Shown: positions 33,820-43,837 of the stretch, one piece after another
Position numbering within the stretch: position 1 is the first letter of the stretch
How the letters are laid out: each line of letters starts with the position of its first letter
NCBI GenBank assembly: GCA_022824225.1
Contig: JAJEAH010000066.1
Location: 1-52,182 of the forward strand
Length of the DNA: 52,182 bases
Reading direction: 5' to 3'
Origin: Chloroflexota bacterium
GTDB taxonomy: Bacteria; Chloroflexota; UBA11872; VXOZ01
Position numbers and translations under genes: made by a program
Notes under the pieces: generated by a model
The model's input: only the letters and a program-made list of their open reading frames with translations
What the model was told of the DNA's origin: nothing
Database searches by the model: none

Positions 33820-33903
33820 CGCAGCCTGCAGGAGCAGCGCGCCTCGATTATCCGGCGCTTCCGGTCAATTTTGGCAGCCCGGGAATGGGCGCGTACGTTA
33901 TCC

Positions 33904-35676
33904 TCAATCTACCAACAGCGGCGTCGGCGCAAAGGCGTCTACGTCTACCAGACCGCGGTTCGTAATCTTGAGCTGCGGGATGACGGGGAGGGCGAGGAAC
34001 GAGAGGAGCAGGAAGATGTTCTTGCTGGTAGTGCCCGTGCGCTGGGCGGCAGCCAAGAGCGCCGCGTAGTCGCCCACAACCGACTCGATCGGCTCGGTTG
34101 ACATAAGCCCGCCGAGAGCCAACTGCAGAGCGGTTACTTCACCGTCCACGACCACGGCCATGCCGCCGCCGATGGCCGCCGCGTGATTGGCCGCCGCAGC
34201 CATGTCTTGCGCCGCAACACCGGCCACGATGAGGTTGTGGCTGTCGTGGCCTACCGTCGAAGCTACTGCCCCCCGTTGCAGTCCCAGGCCGCTCACGAAG
34301 CCCACAGAGCGCGTGCCGGTCGCGTGATGCCGCTCGATCACGGCGATCTTCACCACGTCCTGCTCCACGTCGGCGCAGATTTCCCCAGCGCGAACCGGGA
34401 GCGAGATCACCTCATTCCGAGTCGTCAGACTGCCGTCCTGCGCACCAATGACGCGTACGGCAGCCGTGGTTTCCCGGCCGTTGGCCGGCGCCGTAAAATC
34501 GGATGGCTGTAGGGGCCGGTCAAGGGATACCGTGTGCAGGAGGCGACCGTAGCCGCCGGGAGTTTCTCGCCGCTGTGCCTTGCCGTTTGCCACCACGATT
34601 TCGCCCCGGCGAATCACGGTGGTGCAGCGCAGCTCTGCCAATGAATCCACCACCGCGAGATTCGCCGCTTTGCCGGGACCAATCTCTCCCATGCCCGGTG
34701 CGCCCTGTTGCCGGAAGTAGCGCGCAACGTAGCGCGCCGGGTGCAGCGTCGCCAGGACCAACGCCTGAATTGCCGCCTGCTGTGCGTCCATGCCGGCGCA
34801 TTGCAGCAGAATGTCTCTGGCGCGGCGCACACTGCGGTCGACGTGACCTTCAGTGTGCAATTCATGCGCGTCCAAGTCATCGCTGCACAGCATGAAGCCT
34901 TCCAGACTCACGCCGCGCTCAATCAGGTACGGGAGAATTGCGTCCAGGTCTTTCGCGGCGCTGCCGTAGCGCACGGCGACGGTCATGCCCGCCGCACGCT
35001 TCTCCAGCGCCTCCGGGCCGGTGCGGGATTCGTGATCGGACATGATCCTGACTGTGCCGTCGTCTCTGCCGTTCGTCACGTAGAGCCGCAGGTCGTCTTC
35101 CGAAACTCCTGGCGCGTGGCCGTCGACCACTTTGCCCAGGTCGTACGCGCAGTCCACTTTGGCGCGGGCTTCGCCCAGGTCGTAGATGACACCGGGGAAA
35201 TTCATCATCTCGGCCAGCCCGTAGACCCGAGGGTGGCGTAAGAGGTCCGCCACGTCCGCCAGCCCCAAGGCCGCGCCGGTGTCCTCGAAGTCCGTGGCCG
35301 GCACGCAGGAAGGCACGCCGATGAAGATATCTAGGGGCGCGGCCTCCGCATGGCGCAGGAAGAGCTCGATACCCGCTCTACCGGCCACGTTGGCAATCTC
35401 GTGGGGATCGACGAACACGGCGGTAGTGCCGTGCTCTACCGCGGCCTGGGCGAATTCCAGCGGATTGAGCAAGCTGCTCTCGATGTGTAGGTGGGGGTCG
35501 ATGAGACCCGGAATGACGAACTGTCCGGCAGCGTCGAGGGTAGCGGCTGCCGAAACCTGGCTGGAAGGGGGCGCGATGCTATGGATCAACCCGTCGTCGA
35601 TGAGGACGTCGCCCGCGTAGCACCGCTTGGCTGCCACGTCCACGATGGTCCCGCCCCGCACGTGTAGGTCAACCAT
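33904..35676 (-). CDS. ade: Adenine deaminase
   Basis: 590 aa, the usual length. It deaminates adenine to hypoxanthine with a binuclear metal centre. Metal-site motifs: IDPHLHIESS near residue 60, FVDPHEIANVAG, and later LCSDDLDAHELH. The C-terminal domain contains GFVSGLGLQRGAVAST and VGHDSHNL, hallmarks of the Ade family. ATG 35676 overlaps the stop of the upstream phosphoribosyltransferase by 1 nt (TGATG), so the two are translationally coupled. Together they convert adenine to hypoxanthine and then to IMP. Confidence 0.95.
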   Translation of the reverse strand: MVDLHVRGGTIVDVAAKRCYAGDVLIDDGLIHSIAPPSSQVSAAATLDAAGQFVIPGLIDPHLHIESSLLNPLEFAQAAVEHGTTAVFVDPHEIANVAGRAGIELFLRHAEAAPLDIFIGVPSCVPATDFEDTGAALGLADVADLLRHPRVYGLAEMMNFPGVIYDLGEARAKVDCAYDLGKVVDGHAPGVSEDDLRLYVTNGRDDGTVRIMSDHESRTGPEALEKRAAGMTVAVRYGSAAKDLDAILPYLIERGVSLEGFMLCSDDLDAHELHTEGHVDRSVRRARDILLQCAGMDAQQAAIQALVLATLHPARYVARYFRQQGAPGMGEIGPGKAANLAVVDSLAELRCTTVIRRGEIVVANGKAQRRETPGGYGRLLHTVSLDRPLQPSDFTAPANGRETTAAVRVIGAQDGSLTTRNEVISLPVRAGEICADVEQDVVKIAVIERHHATGTRSVGFVSGLGLQRGAVASTVGHDSHNLIVAGVAAQDMAAAANHAAAIGGGMAVVVDGEVTALQLALGGLMSTEPIESVVGDYAALLAAAQRTGTTSKNIFLLLSFLALPVIPQLKITNRGLVDVDAFAPTPLLVD

Positions 35677-36392
35677 CACCGCTCTCTGCCCGCGTAGATC
35701 TGCTCGCGGACCGCCACAATGAACGGCAACATGCGCAAGTCCTCGCTCGCATCGGTGCCGTAGCCCGCCACCCAGCGGTCGGGCACGTCAAAACCGACGA
35801 AATCCAAGGCCAGATTCGACCGGTTGCGGGCCACTGCCGGGGAGGGCCGGCGCAGGCGTTTCTCAAGCAAGGTGCAGATGCGCACGGAGCGGACATTGGC
35901 GTCACGAATGCGCTGCTTCAGGGCGGACAGCGTAAAGCCTTGGTCGATGAGGTCTTCCACCACCAGCACGTCCTTGCCTGCCAGGTCGGCGGGCAGTCTC
36001 GCCACGCTCACCTCGCGCGCTTCCTCGTCCTGCTCCTTGATGGAGCGCCCATAGGCGCTGGTGCGAATGAACTCGTAGCGAAACTCCAAACCTCCCAGCC
36101 GTGAAATTGCGCGGCCCAGGTCCGCGGCGAAGACGAATGCCCCCTTCAGCACCACCAACAAGACCAGTTCGTCGCAGTCTGCGCACGCGTCGTTAATCTG
36201 CCGGGCCAGACCCGCCACGCGCGCTTGCAGGGCGCGTTCGGGGATGAGGATGCAGTCCACCTTGTCCGCCATACCCGCCGGCAAGACGTCGCCAAGCTCA
36301 GGCGTCAAGCCCCCGTCGGGCACCGTGAGCGTCTGATCGAAGCGCAGGGACTGCGGCGCAGCGACCTGGCTGGGACGTGAAGGAGTGTACAA
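35676..36392 (-). CDS. hpt: Hypoxanthine phosphoribosyltransferase
   Basis: 238 aa. The phosphoribosyl-diphosphate-binding motif VLVVEDLIDQGFTL (about residues 141-154) and LVVLKGAFVFAADL near residue 80 identify the purine PRTase fold, and VGFDVPDRWVAGYGTD is the typical C-terminal nucleobase region. The core family begins near Met41 (MADKVDCILIPE). The 40 residues before it (from a TTG at 36392) are Pro-rich and may not be translated; an ATG at 36272 is an alternative start. It transfers ribose-5-phosphate to hypoxanthine, or guanine, made by the downstream gene. Confidence 0.9.
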   Translation of the reverse strand: MYTPSRPSQVAAPQSLRFDQTLTVPDGGLTPELGDVLPAGMADKVDCILIPERALQARVAGLARQINDACADCDELVLLVVLKGAFVFAADLGRAISRLGGLEFRYEFIRTSAYGRSIKEQDEEAREVSVARLPADLAGKDVLVVEDLIDQGFTLSALKQRIRDANVRSVRICTLLEKRLRRPSPAVARNRSNLALDFVGFDVPDRWVAGYGTDASEDLRMLPFIVAVREQIYAGRER

Positions 36393-36399
36393 GCTGAGG

Positions 36400-37737
36400 C
36401 TACTCCCCGGCGCTCACGGTCTGGTGAGCGAGTTCCACGGCGGTGTCGACGAAGAGCTTTTCGGCATCGCCGGAGTACCCCGCTGGTGACTGGGAGCCGT
36501 GGCGGTAGGCGTTGACTTCGTAGCCGCCCCGCGGGATTTCGGCGGCGGTCGGCACGTAGCCGACCATGCCGTTGGCAAGCTCGACGTGGATGGCGTCGAG
36601 GCCAAGTTCGTTCTTTACGCGCTCTTGCACCTGCAGGCCAAACTCCAAGAATATCTCCCCGGGGAAGCTGGCAAAGACCAGGTTGCCCACGCGAATCACC
36701 TGGATTTCGGCTTTCGGCTCATAGTTGGCCGTGCCGGATTCGAGCTCGGCGATGCGATTGCGCAGCCACTTGCGGGAGTCGCGGCTCACGCCGTCCTGGG
36801 TGTCGGGCCATACGCCGGTTTCCAGCGCATCTTTGTAGTACGAAATGTCCGGCGCCTCGCGGATGGGAATGGTAACGACGCGTTGGGCCACGGCAACGCC
36901 TTGCAGCGGCGCGCACTCGATGGACTCCCGCACGTTCACCACTTCTGCGCCGAGTCCCCGCCACACGCTCTCGAGTTCAGTAAACGTCGCCGAGCGGAAG
37001 CGGCTGCCGTCGCTGGTGAAGTTAGGCCGGATGTCACCGCAGCAACCCAACAGGAATGCGGCGGTGTGTCCCTCACCGTAGACGTCCTCCACGAACGCCT
37101 TGGCGCCGCCGGCATAGTCAGCGCTGAAGGCGTAGTTCGAGGCGCCCATGCTGGTGGAGTGGCAGGCATACTGAAAGGCTGTGGCCACCGGCGCGCCGTC
37201 GTCGTCGTCGAACCGAAGCACGGAAACGGTGCGGTCTACCACGCCATCCGGATTGACGCGCATCTGGGTTGAGCCGTCAACGGTGAGGCGGCGATTCACG
37301 GCCAGGGGGTAGTGCCCCGTGCCCAGACCGCCCACCACGTTTTGCAGCCGGCGGTTGGCCACCTGCACCCCGCCCGCCAGCTTCTTTTCCAGTTCGCGCA
37401 AGTATGCGCTGTTGAACGGCGCTTCATAACGCCATTCCCGCGTGGAGGGGCCGGAATGGGTATGCGAGCACGTGACCATGACGTGGTCGCCGGGGATGTC
37501 CGTTTGTTCCGCCACCAAGCCGCGCACCGTCGCGGTGCTCTCCTCGGTTATGCCCACCAGGTCACACGTAACGATGGCGGCTTTCGTCTCGCCATCGGAG
37601 AAGACGAGGGTCTTGGCATAGAGATCGTCGTGGATGTCTTCGGCGCCGTGGTCCCGCGCGCCGTAGCCGCCCATCCACGTGCCCACCGAAGGGGTGATGT
37701 TGATGGTTGCGGCGCCCAACTGCACTGTGTTTGCCAT
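36400..37737 (-). CDS. Neutral ceramidase-like hydrolase
   Basis: 445 aa. N-terminal GAATINITPSVGTWMGGYGARDHGAEDIHDDLYAK and the central VTCSHTHSGPST identify the neutral/alkaline ceramidase N-terminal family, in which the His residues of the HTHS region bind zinc. Further conserved parts are FQYACHSTSMG and LLGCCGDIRPN. The immunoglobulin-like C-terminal domain of true ceramidases is absent, and there is no signal peptide, so it is probably a family member with another amide or ester substrate. ATG 37737 follows AAGGAG by 8 nt. Confidence 0.82.
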   Translation of the reverse strand: MANTVQLGAATINITPSVGTWMGGYGARDHGAEDIHDDLYAKTLVFSDGETKAAIVTCDLVGITEESTATVRGLVAEQTDIPGDHVMVTCSHTHSGPSTREWRYEAPFNSAYLRELEKKLAGGVQVANRRLQNVVGGLGTGHYPLAVNRRLTVDGSTQMRVNPDGVVDRTVSVLRFDDDDGAPVATAFQYACHSTSMGASNYAFSADYAGGAKAFVEDVYGEGHTAAFLLGCCGDIRPNFTSDGSRFRSATFTELESVWRGLGAEVVNVRESIECAPLQGVAVAQRVVTIPIREAPDISYYKDALETGVWPDTQDGVSRDSRKWLRNRIAELESGTANYEPKAEIQVIRVGNLVFASFPGEIFLEFGLQVQERVKNELGLDAIHVELANGMVGYVPTAAEIPRGGYEVNAYRHGSQSPAGYSGDAEKLFVDTAVELAHQTVSAGE

Positions 37738-37959
37738 GCTGCCCGCTCCTTGCTTCTGCGGCGATGTCGTACTCCGCGGAGAGTCGTGCCAATTCACTCC
37801 CTAGTTTGCAGCAAATCGCCTGGCGATGCCACCGGGCAATTTGGTCAAGTGTGGTGTGGTACTCGCGGCGACCGCAAGCGAACGGGCCGCGCCCATCAAC
37901 GCTGGGGGCGGCGCGGGCGTAGCATGGCTTGGCGCTGGCCGCACGCCAAGGGGAGACGA

Positions 37960-37994
37960 GGAGCCGCGTTTCGGCTCAGCCGAAACGCGGCTCC
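37960..37994. terminator. 35-bp palindrome, probable terminator of the Asp-box gene
   Basis: GGAGCCGCGTTTCGGCT (37960-37976) and its exact reverse complement (37978-37994) flank one base. The stem can be extended by ACGAG/CTCGT across a small bulge. It lies about 50 bp after the stop of the large leftward gene at 38046. The T-tract is weak, so it may act as a transcript-end hairpin. Confidence 0.6.
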
Positions 37995-38045
37995 CTTCTC
38001 GTGTTAGAGCGAATTGCGCGCCTCACGAAACCTGTATTCGCGGGA

Positions 38046-40031
38046 TTACGCGTCCACGTACCGCCAGATGGTGCCGCCAAGAGACACGGCATAGACCGCG
38101 TGGTCGATGGCGTAGTTGGGCGAGACGATCAGGGAAACGATGGCTTTGTTGTCCAAGCCCTCGTTGATGTTCTGCCAGGTGAGGCCCTCGTCGGCGGACT
38201 TGTACACCCCCCGGCTGGTGCCGGCGTAGATGGTCGTGTCCTCTTCGTACTCGGGAGAAATCGCCAGGCAGACCACTGCCGCCGTGGCTTCGCCGATAGC
38301 GTCGCCCACCCAGAGGTTCTTGCCGCGCCACATGGGCCGGAAGAAACGCGTGGCCGTGGCGATGAAGAAATTGCTGTAGTCCTCGTCGGAGCCGGAGTAA
38401 TCGGGCGGCATGGCGAAGCTGATCCATTGTGCGCCCGTCGCATGGACGAGTATGCGCTTCCAAATCTCCCCGCCGTCGGCCGACCGCCAAACGGTGATGG
38501 TGCTGGCGTAGTCTCCCTGGGACGCGCGGAACGTGCCCAATAGCAGTGTGCTGTCCTCAGCGTAATTTGGTGAAACCGCCACGCCGATGACGTCTTCCTC
38601 GCCAAACGTCTCTTCGGCGCGCACCCAAGACACGCCGGCGTCGTTACTAAAATAGAGCGCGCCGCCCGGGCCGCCTGCGGCCACAAAACGGTCTTCCGCA
38701 AAGCAATTCGACACGGCGAGCACGCGCAAATCGCGTGATTCTTCTTCGATGCCGTCGTTGCTCTCCTGCCAGCTTAGGCCGCCATCCCGGGAAATCGCGA
38801 TGCCCTGGTGGGTGGCCGCGAAGACCTGGGAGTCATTGGCGTAGTCCGGCGAAACCAGGAGAGAGGCGACTTGCATCTCCTCGATGCCCGCGCCGGCATA
38901 CGTCCACGTGACGCCCTCGTCGGTGGAGCGCAGCACGCCGTCTTCCAGGCTGGTGGCAAAGAGCGTGCCGTCCTCATGGCAGTTCGGCGACAACGCGGTG
39001 CCCAGCAACGAGCGCGCCGCCAGGCCGTCCACTGCCGGTTGCCAATCTGTCGCGGCGCCGTTTGCCCGCAGCGCGCCTTCCCGGTGCACCCCGGCGATAA
39101 CCACGTCATCGTCGTCGGCGCCGGTTGCCAGGAGGCAGAGCACGGACGAATCCTGGTCGATTGCGCTCTCCCACGTCTTGCCGCCGTCGGTAGACCGGTA
39201 GACTGAGCCTTCCGCCGTGCCGGCGTAGGCGATTTGGTCGGTGGCGAAGCCAGGCGAGAGGCACAGCGCATTGATGGAAACGCTGTCCAAGCCGTCATTC
39301 GCCTCTTGCCAGTTCGTGCCGCCGTCCGTAGAACGAAAGACGCCCATGTCTTCAGATCCCACCAAGACCGTGCGGTCTTCCGCAAAGCCGGGGGAGATGG
39401 CAATTGCCTGAATTGCCATGCTGTCCAAGCCCCGGTCCACCAACCGCCAGGCGCGCCCTTCGTCCAGCGTCCGGTAGACGCCGTCACCCGCTGCTACGAA
39501 AGCGGTCTCGTCTTCCTCGAAGTCTGGCGAGATGGCAACCGCTTGGATGCTCAACTCCATGATGCCGAAGTTTGCCGAACTCCACGTGCGGCCCCGGTTC
39601 GTAGACTTGAAAATGCCGTCTTCCTGGGTGCCGGCGAACATCGTGCCGTCATCGGCAAAGCTGGGTGACACCGCCACACAGGTCACGGAAGCGGCGCCTT
39701 GCCAGAAGTCAAGCTGCTGCCAGGACTCGCCGCCATTATCAGAGCGGTAGACGCCCCCTTCCAAAGCTCCGGCAAAGGCAACCTCATGGTTGGCCACGTT
39801 GGGGGCGAAGGCCAGCGCCTGAATATACGGGCTCGTTATGCCCTCGTTGGAAATCTTCCAGGTCTTGCCCCTATCGTCGGAACGAAACACGCCGGCCATC
39901 GTGCCGGCCAGGATCAGGTTGTTCTCACTAAAACTCGGCGAGGCGGCAAGAGATGCTACCGTGCCGCCAAGCCGTTGGCCCACGACCTCCCAAGCTTGCT
40001 TTTCCATCACTGTCGGGCCGGACTTACTCAT
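38046..40031 (-). CDS. Large Asp-box (BNR) beta-propeller protein
   Basis: 661 aa made almost wholly of Asp-box repeats. Eleven canonical boxes are visible, for example SDDRGKTW, SDNGGESW, STNRGRTW, STDGGTNW, STDGGKTW, STDEGVTW, SRDGGLSW, SNDAGVSW, SADGGEIW and SADEGLTW, with a degenerate one (ANGAATDW). Between them runs a regular segment of the type I-x-A-x-A-x-SP-x-F-x-x-D, with a period of about 50 residues. This suggests one or two stacked propellers, like the YCF48/Vps10 and sialidase-fold groups. There is no signal peptide. GGAAGGAG precedes the ATG. No enzyme residues are recognised, so it is more likely a binding or scaffold protein. Confidence 0.8.
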   Translation of the reverse strand: MSKSGPTVMEKQAWEVVGQRLGGTVASLAASPSFSENNLILAGTMAGVFRSDDRGKTWKISNEGITSPYIQALAFAPNVANHEVAFAGALEGGVYRSDNGGESWQQLDFWQGAASVTCVAVSPSFADDGTMFAGTQEDGIFKSTNRGRTWSSANFGIMELSIQAVAISPDFEEDETAFVAAGDGVYRTLDEGRAWRLVDRGLDSMAIQAIAISPGFAEDRTVLVGSEDMGVFRSTDGGTNWQEANDGLDSVSINALCLSPGFATDQIAYAGTAEGSVYRSTDGGKTWESAIDQDSSVLCLLATGADDDDVVIAGVHREGALRANGAATDWQPAVDGLAARSLLGTALSPNCHEDGTLFATSLEDGVLRSTDEGVTWTYAGAGIEEMQVASLLVSPDYANDSQVFAATHQGIAISRDGGLSWQESNDGIEEESRDLRVLAVSNCFAEDRFVAAGGPGGALYFSNDAGVSWVRAEETFGEEDVIGVAVSPNYAEDSTLLLGTFRASQGDYASTITVWRSADGGEIWKRILVHATGAQWISFAMPPDYSGSDEDYSNFFIATATRFFRPMWRGKNLWVGDAIGEATAAVVCLAISPEYEEDTTIYAGTSRGVYKSADEGLTWQNINEGLDNKAIVSLIVSPNYAIDHAVYAVSLGGTIWRYVDA

Positions 40032-40431
40032 CGAATCTCCTTCCTGAACGGGTCACACTCATCTGTTGAGCGTTAAGCGTCGCTAATTGTCTAGATCTTT
40101 GCACAAAGGTGCGGTCAATGTCCTGCAGCCGCCCCAACGCGCTCTATTTCGCGCATGTGAAGCACATTGCAAAACACGCCTAAGCCGCGCCCACCCCAAG
40201 GGCGCGCCATCGACATTCCTAGGTATATTACTGCAATGCTACCAGACCCACAAGCCAAACACGAATGCGTCGGCATCCCGGCGCAGCGCGTTGCTAAAGC
40301 ACGTGAATGTATGGCATGTTTGTGCCGATACTAGTGAGCAGGAGCGGCGGAGCGCCTCGCGCTCAGTATCTGCGCTTGCCTGCGCGCGATTGGGCAAGCG
40401 CTGGGCACAGAGTTGGGGACCGGAGTCGAGG
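40032..40431. other. Divergent intergenic region, no gene seen
   Basis: 400 bp between the Asp-box gene (leftward) and comM (rightward). It must contain both promoters but no clear -35/-10 pair was found. An in-frame extension of comM reaches 40087 but has no start signal and no family similarity. Confidence 0.4.
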
Positions 40432-41955
40432 ATGTTGGCAAAGATCACGGCGGCAACGCTTGTGGGCTTGGAGAGCGCGCAGGTCGAGGTCGAGGTTGAC
40501 CTGGCCGACGGCCTGCCGTCTTTCGTCATCGTGGGTCTGCCTGATACCGCCGTGCAAGAAGCCCGGGAGCGCGTGCGCGCCGCCGTGCGCAATTCCGGTT
40601 TTGTCTTTCCCCAGAAACGGGTGACGGTCAATCTCGCCCCGGCGGACGTAGCAAAGGAGGGCACGGGGCTCGATGTCGCCATAGCTGTCGGAATTTTGGT
40701 AGCCAGCGGCCAGTTGGCGGCAGAGGGCTTGGAGCAGTCCCTCTTCCTGGGTGAGCTCGCGCTAGAAGGATCGCTCCGGCACACCAACGGCATCCTGCCG
40801 CTGGTATCCAACGCGTTTCGTTGGGGCACGCGCAACGTCTACGTGCCGGAATCCAACGGGGCTGAAGCGGCGATCATGGCCAACGTGCAGGTGTTCCCGG
40901 CGGCGCACTTGCGCCAGTTGCTGCTGCACCTCAACGGTATGGAGTCTCTGCGCAGGGCCCGCCCGCCGGAGGCGGATGCCGACGACGCGGTGGTCTACGA
41001 CGTCGATTTGGCGGACGTAAAAGGCCAGGAACACGCCAAGCGCGCGTTGGAGGTAGCCTGCAGCGGTGGACACAACGTGCTCTTCTCCGGCCCTCCCGGC
41101 ACCGGCAAGTCGCTGCTGGCCCAGGCGGTTTCCTCGATCCTGCCACCGCTTTCTTTGGATGAAGCCATCGACGTAAGCAAGATATACAGCGTGTGCGGGT
41201 TGCTGCAGCCGGATGAGCCGCTTGTCTTGAAGCGGCCGTTTCGCGCGCCGCACCACACGGTGTCCCACGCGGGGCTGGTCGGCGGCGGGCGCTTTCCGCG
41301 GCCGGGTGAAATCAGCCAAGCGCATCGCGGCGTTCTATTCCTGGATGAGATACCGGAATTTCCCAGCAACTTGCTCGACATGCTGCGCCAGCCGCTGGAG
41401 TCGGGCAACGTCACGATCTCGCGGGCGTCCGGTTCCCTGACCTTCCCCGCCCAGTTCTTGCTCATTGGCGCCATGAATCCGTGTCCCTGCGGCTGGTTTG
41501 GCGACCCCGTGCGCATGTGCACGTGCAGCCCCGGCACCGTTACGCGGTACCAGCGAAAGCTCTCCGGGCCGCTGCTGGACCGCATCGACATTCACGTGGA
41601 AGTGCCCCGGGTCGACTACGAGAAGCTCACCGACGACCGGCGCGGCGAGCCGTCGGCGCACGTGCGGCAGCGGGTCATGCGCGCGCGCCAAGTCCAGCGC
41701 GAACGCTTCGCCGCCCTGCCATTCAAGACGAACGCCGAGATCGGCCCGCGCCACGTGCGCGAATTCTGCGAGCTGGAAGAGGCGGCGCAAAACCTCATGC
41801 GCACGGCCATGGACCGCATGCACTTGACCGCCCGCAGTTTCCATCGGGTCCTCAAACTCGCCCGCACCATCGCCGACATGGCTGAAGCCGACACCATCGG
41901 CGTCCCTCATCTGGCCGAGGCCCTGCAGTACCGCCCCAAGCTGGACACCAACTAG
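40432..41955 (+). CDS. comM: Mg-chelatase-like AAA protein ComM/YifB
   Basis: 507 aa, the usual length of ComM, a hexameric AAA+ helicase that assists branch migration during uptake of DNA by natural transformation and is widespread in bacteria. The N-terminal lon-like domain reads VGLESAQVEVEVDLADGLP and IVGLPDTAVQEARERV; Walker A is GPPGTGKS, Walker B LFLDEIPEF, and sensor region GAMNPCPCGWFGD with a Cys cluster (PVRMCTCSP). The C-terminal helical domain ends RTIADMAEADTI. ATG 40432 has GGAG 6 nt upstream. Whether it acts in transformation here is not shown by the context. Confidence 0.95.
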   Translation: MLAKITAATLVGLESAQVEVEVDLADGLPSFVIVGLPDTAVQEARERVRAAVRNSGFVFPQKRVTVNLAPADVAKEGTGLDVAIAVGILVASGQLAAEGLEQSLFLGELALEGSLRHTNGILPLVSNAFRWGTRNVYVPESNGAEAAIMANVQVFPAAHLRQLLLHLNGMESLRRARPPEADADDAVVYDVDLADVKGQEHAKRALEVACSGGHNVLFSGPPGTGKSLLAQAVSSILPPLSLDEAIDVSKIYSVCGLLQPDEPLVLKRPFRAPHHTVSHAGLVGGGRFPRPGEISQAHRGVLFLDEIPEFPSNLLDMLRQPLESGNVTISRASGSLTFPAQFLLIGAMNPCPCGWFGDPVRMCTCSPGTVTRYQRKLSGPLLDRIDIHVEVPRVDYEKLTDDRRGEPSAHVRQRVMRARQVQRERFAALPFKTNAEIGPRHVREFCELEEAAQNLMRTAMDRMHLTARSFHRVLKLARTIADMAEADTIGVPHLAEALQYRPKLDTN

Positions 41956-42182
41956 CGAAATGGTGCGGTAGCCCGGCCTTACAGCGCTACTATTGCTCCG
42001 GCCAAGTGGAATTCACGAGGCGAGATTCTCATCCTTGGCCGACCGCCGGGCATGCAGACATTCGGGACGGTTGAGACTTTGGGCAATAGGTGCGCTATAG
42101 TAGGTGAGGAACTCCACGGGTCTATCCGGACACTCCTTCGTACATCGAGTGTGAGCGGCTGCACGTTATCGAGGTTTGGGCT

Positions 42183-43565
42183 GTGAGGAACGATTCGGCA
42201 CGAAGTGAACCTGCGGGAGAGGGCGGTTCGGCGCGAGCCCACGGGCGCTTTCGGGTGTTGGGCCTCTTTCAGGAATTCGCCCACGCCCAGGCTTCCAGCG
42301 GCATTGTGCTGCTGGCGTGCGTGATCGTTGCCCTTGTCTGGGCTAATTCCCCGCTTGCCTCGTCTTACTTTGACTTGTGGCATTTACACATTTCTGTCAG
42401 TTTGGGTGACTTTCACTTCGACAAGCCGCTCGAATACTGGATCAACGACGGCCTGATGGCGATATTCTTCTTCGTCGTCGGTCTGGAGATCAAGCGGGAA
42501 GTGGTCGCGGGCGAACTGGCATCGCCCCGCAAGGCGATGCTGCCGATCATGGCGGCGATTGGCGGCATGGTCGTGCCGGCGGCAATCTTCCTGTTCTTCA
42601 ATTTTGGGGGCCCGGGTCAACGCGGGTGGGGCATCCCCATGGCTACCGACATCGCGTTTACGCTCGGCGTGATGGCGGTATTGGGCAGCCGCGTGCCCAC
42701 GCCCATCAAGGTCTTTCTCACTGCGCTGGCAATCGTGGATGACATCGGCGCGGTGCTCGTCATCGCCATCTTCTATACCAGCAAGATTTCCCTGGAGGCG
42801 CTGGGCGTTGCCGCCATCTTTGTAATCTTGCTGCTGGCTGCCAACCGCCTGGGTATTCGCAGCACGCTCGTCTACATTCTGCTGGGGGCGTGCGGCCTGT
42901 GGCCAGCCTTCATCTTCTCCGGTGTTCATCCAACGGTGGCGGGTGTGATTGCCGCCTTTACAATTCCGGTCCGGCGTCGCATCGACAGTGAGGAATTCAC
43001 GAATCTCAGCCGCGTCTACATCGATGAGTTCGAGCAAGCTTCAGGCGAAGGCGACGATGTGCTGGCGAATGAAGAGCAAGTTTCCCTGATGCGGTCGATT
43101 GAGCGCACGGCGCTGGGGACACAGTCGCCGTTGCAGCGTTTCGAAAACACGCTGCACCCGTGGACGGTCTTTGGGATCATGCCGCTGTTCGCTCTGGCCA
43201 ATGCCGGCGTTGCCATAGGCGCCGATTTTACCAGCATGTTTGCGCAACCGCTTGCGCAAGGCGTGGCCTTGGGTCTCCTGGTCGGCAAGCCGCTCGGCAT
43301 TGTGCTCTTCTCAGTAGTTGCGGTGCGCTTGGGACTAGCTGTACTCCCCGGGAACGTGCGCTGGGCGCACGTCCTTGGCGCCGGGTGTCTGGCCGGTATT
43401 GGCTTTACGATGTCGCTCTTCATCGCGAATCTCGCGCTGGGCGGCACCGACTTGCTGGAGGCTGCCAAGATCAGCATCTTGGTGGGTTCGCTGTTGGCGA
43501 GCGTGCTTGGCTGGCTTATTTTCCAGTTCGCCCCCCGGCAGCGAAGCGATCCCGGCACCCACTAG
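42183..43565 (+). CDS. nhaA: Na+/H+ antiporter NhaA
   Basis: 460 aa integral membrane exchanger. The transport motif ALAIVDDIGAVLVIA carries the adjacent aspartates that bind sodium and protons, and FFFVVGLEIKREVVAGEL and PMATDIAFTLGVMAVLG are family signatures. The C-terminus is longer than in E. coli, with an acidic loop near residues 280-305 (EFEQASGEGDDVLANEEQ). The start is GTG 42183, with GAGG 8 nt upstream. A soluble N-terminal tail of about 30 residues precedes the first helix. It gives sodium and pH homeostasis, consistent with a saline habitat. Confidence 0.95.
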   Translation: MRNDSARSEPAGEGGSARAHGRFRVLGLFQEFAHAQASSGIVLLACVIVALVWANSPLASSYFDLWHLHISVSLGDFHFDKPLEYWINDGLMAIFFFVVGLEIKREVVAGELASPRKAMLPIMAAIGGMVVPAAIFLFFNFGGPGQRGWGIPMATDIAFTLGVMAVLGSRVPTPIKVFLTALAIVDDIGAVLVIAIFYTSKISLEALGVAAIFVILLLAANRLGIRSTLVYILLGACGLWPAFIFSGVHPTVAGVIAAFTIPVRRRIDSEEFTNLSRVYIDEFEQASGEGDDVLANEEQVSLMRSIERTALGTQSPLQRFENTLHPWTVFGIMPLFALANAGVAIGADFTSMFAQPLAQGVALGLLVGKPLGIVLFSVVAVRLGLAVLPGNVRWAHVLGAGCLAGIGFTMSLFIANLALGGTDLLEAAKISILVGSLLASVLGWLIFQFAPRQRSDPGTH

Positions 43566-43837
43566 CAAAGGCGCAGCAGACGGCGGGCGGCGCCAGCGCT
43601 TGGGAGTCGGCAAGTCGAGGGGCAGGTGTCCGGCAATGGTCTCACGGACGGGGCACGGTGTCCGGACAGTCTCGACCGTCCCGCGAAACGGACTGCCCAA
43701 CCCTTTGGATGCGGGCAAGAGGACGGAGCGCCGGCGCGCGCGGGCTCGGCGGCTCGCAACTGCGAGGGGATGAATGCGTAGGGACGAAGCCGGCGCAAAG
43801 TCGCGCGCAGGAAGCCGGGCCTCCAAGCGGACTGCGC

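Noticed and set aside
40087-40431. N-terminal extension of comM
   Set aside because: The family length is reached from ATG 40432, which has a good ribosome site; the extension is not similar to any known domain.
43566-43837. Search for an SRP RNA or tRNA between nhaA and ffh
   Set aside because: No tetraloop core of SRP RNA and no T-arm sequence of a tRNA could be seen.
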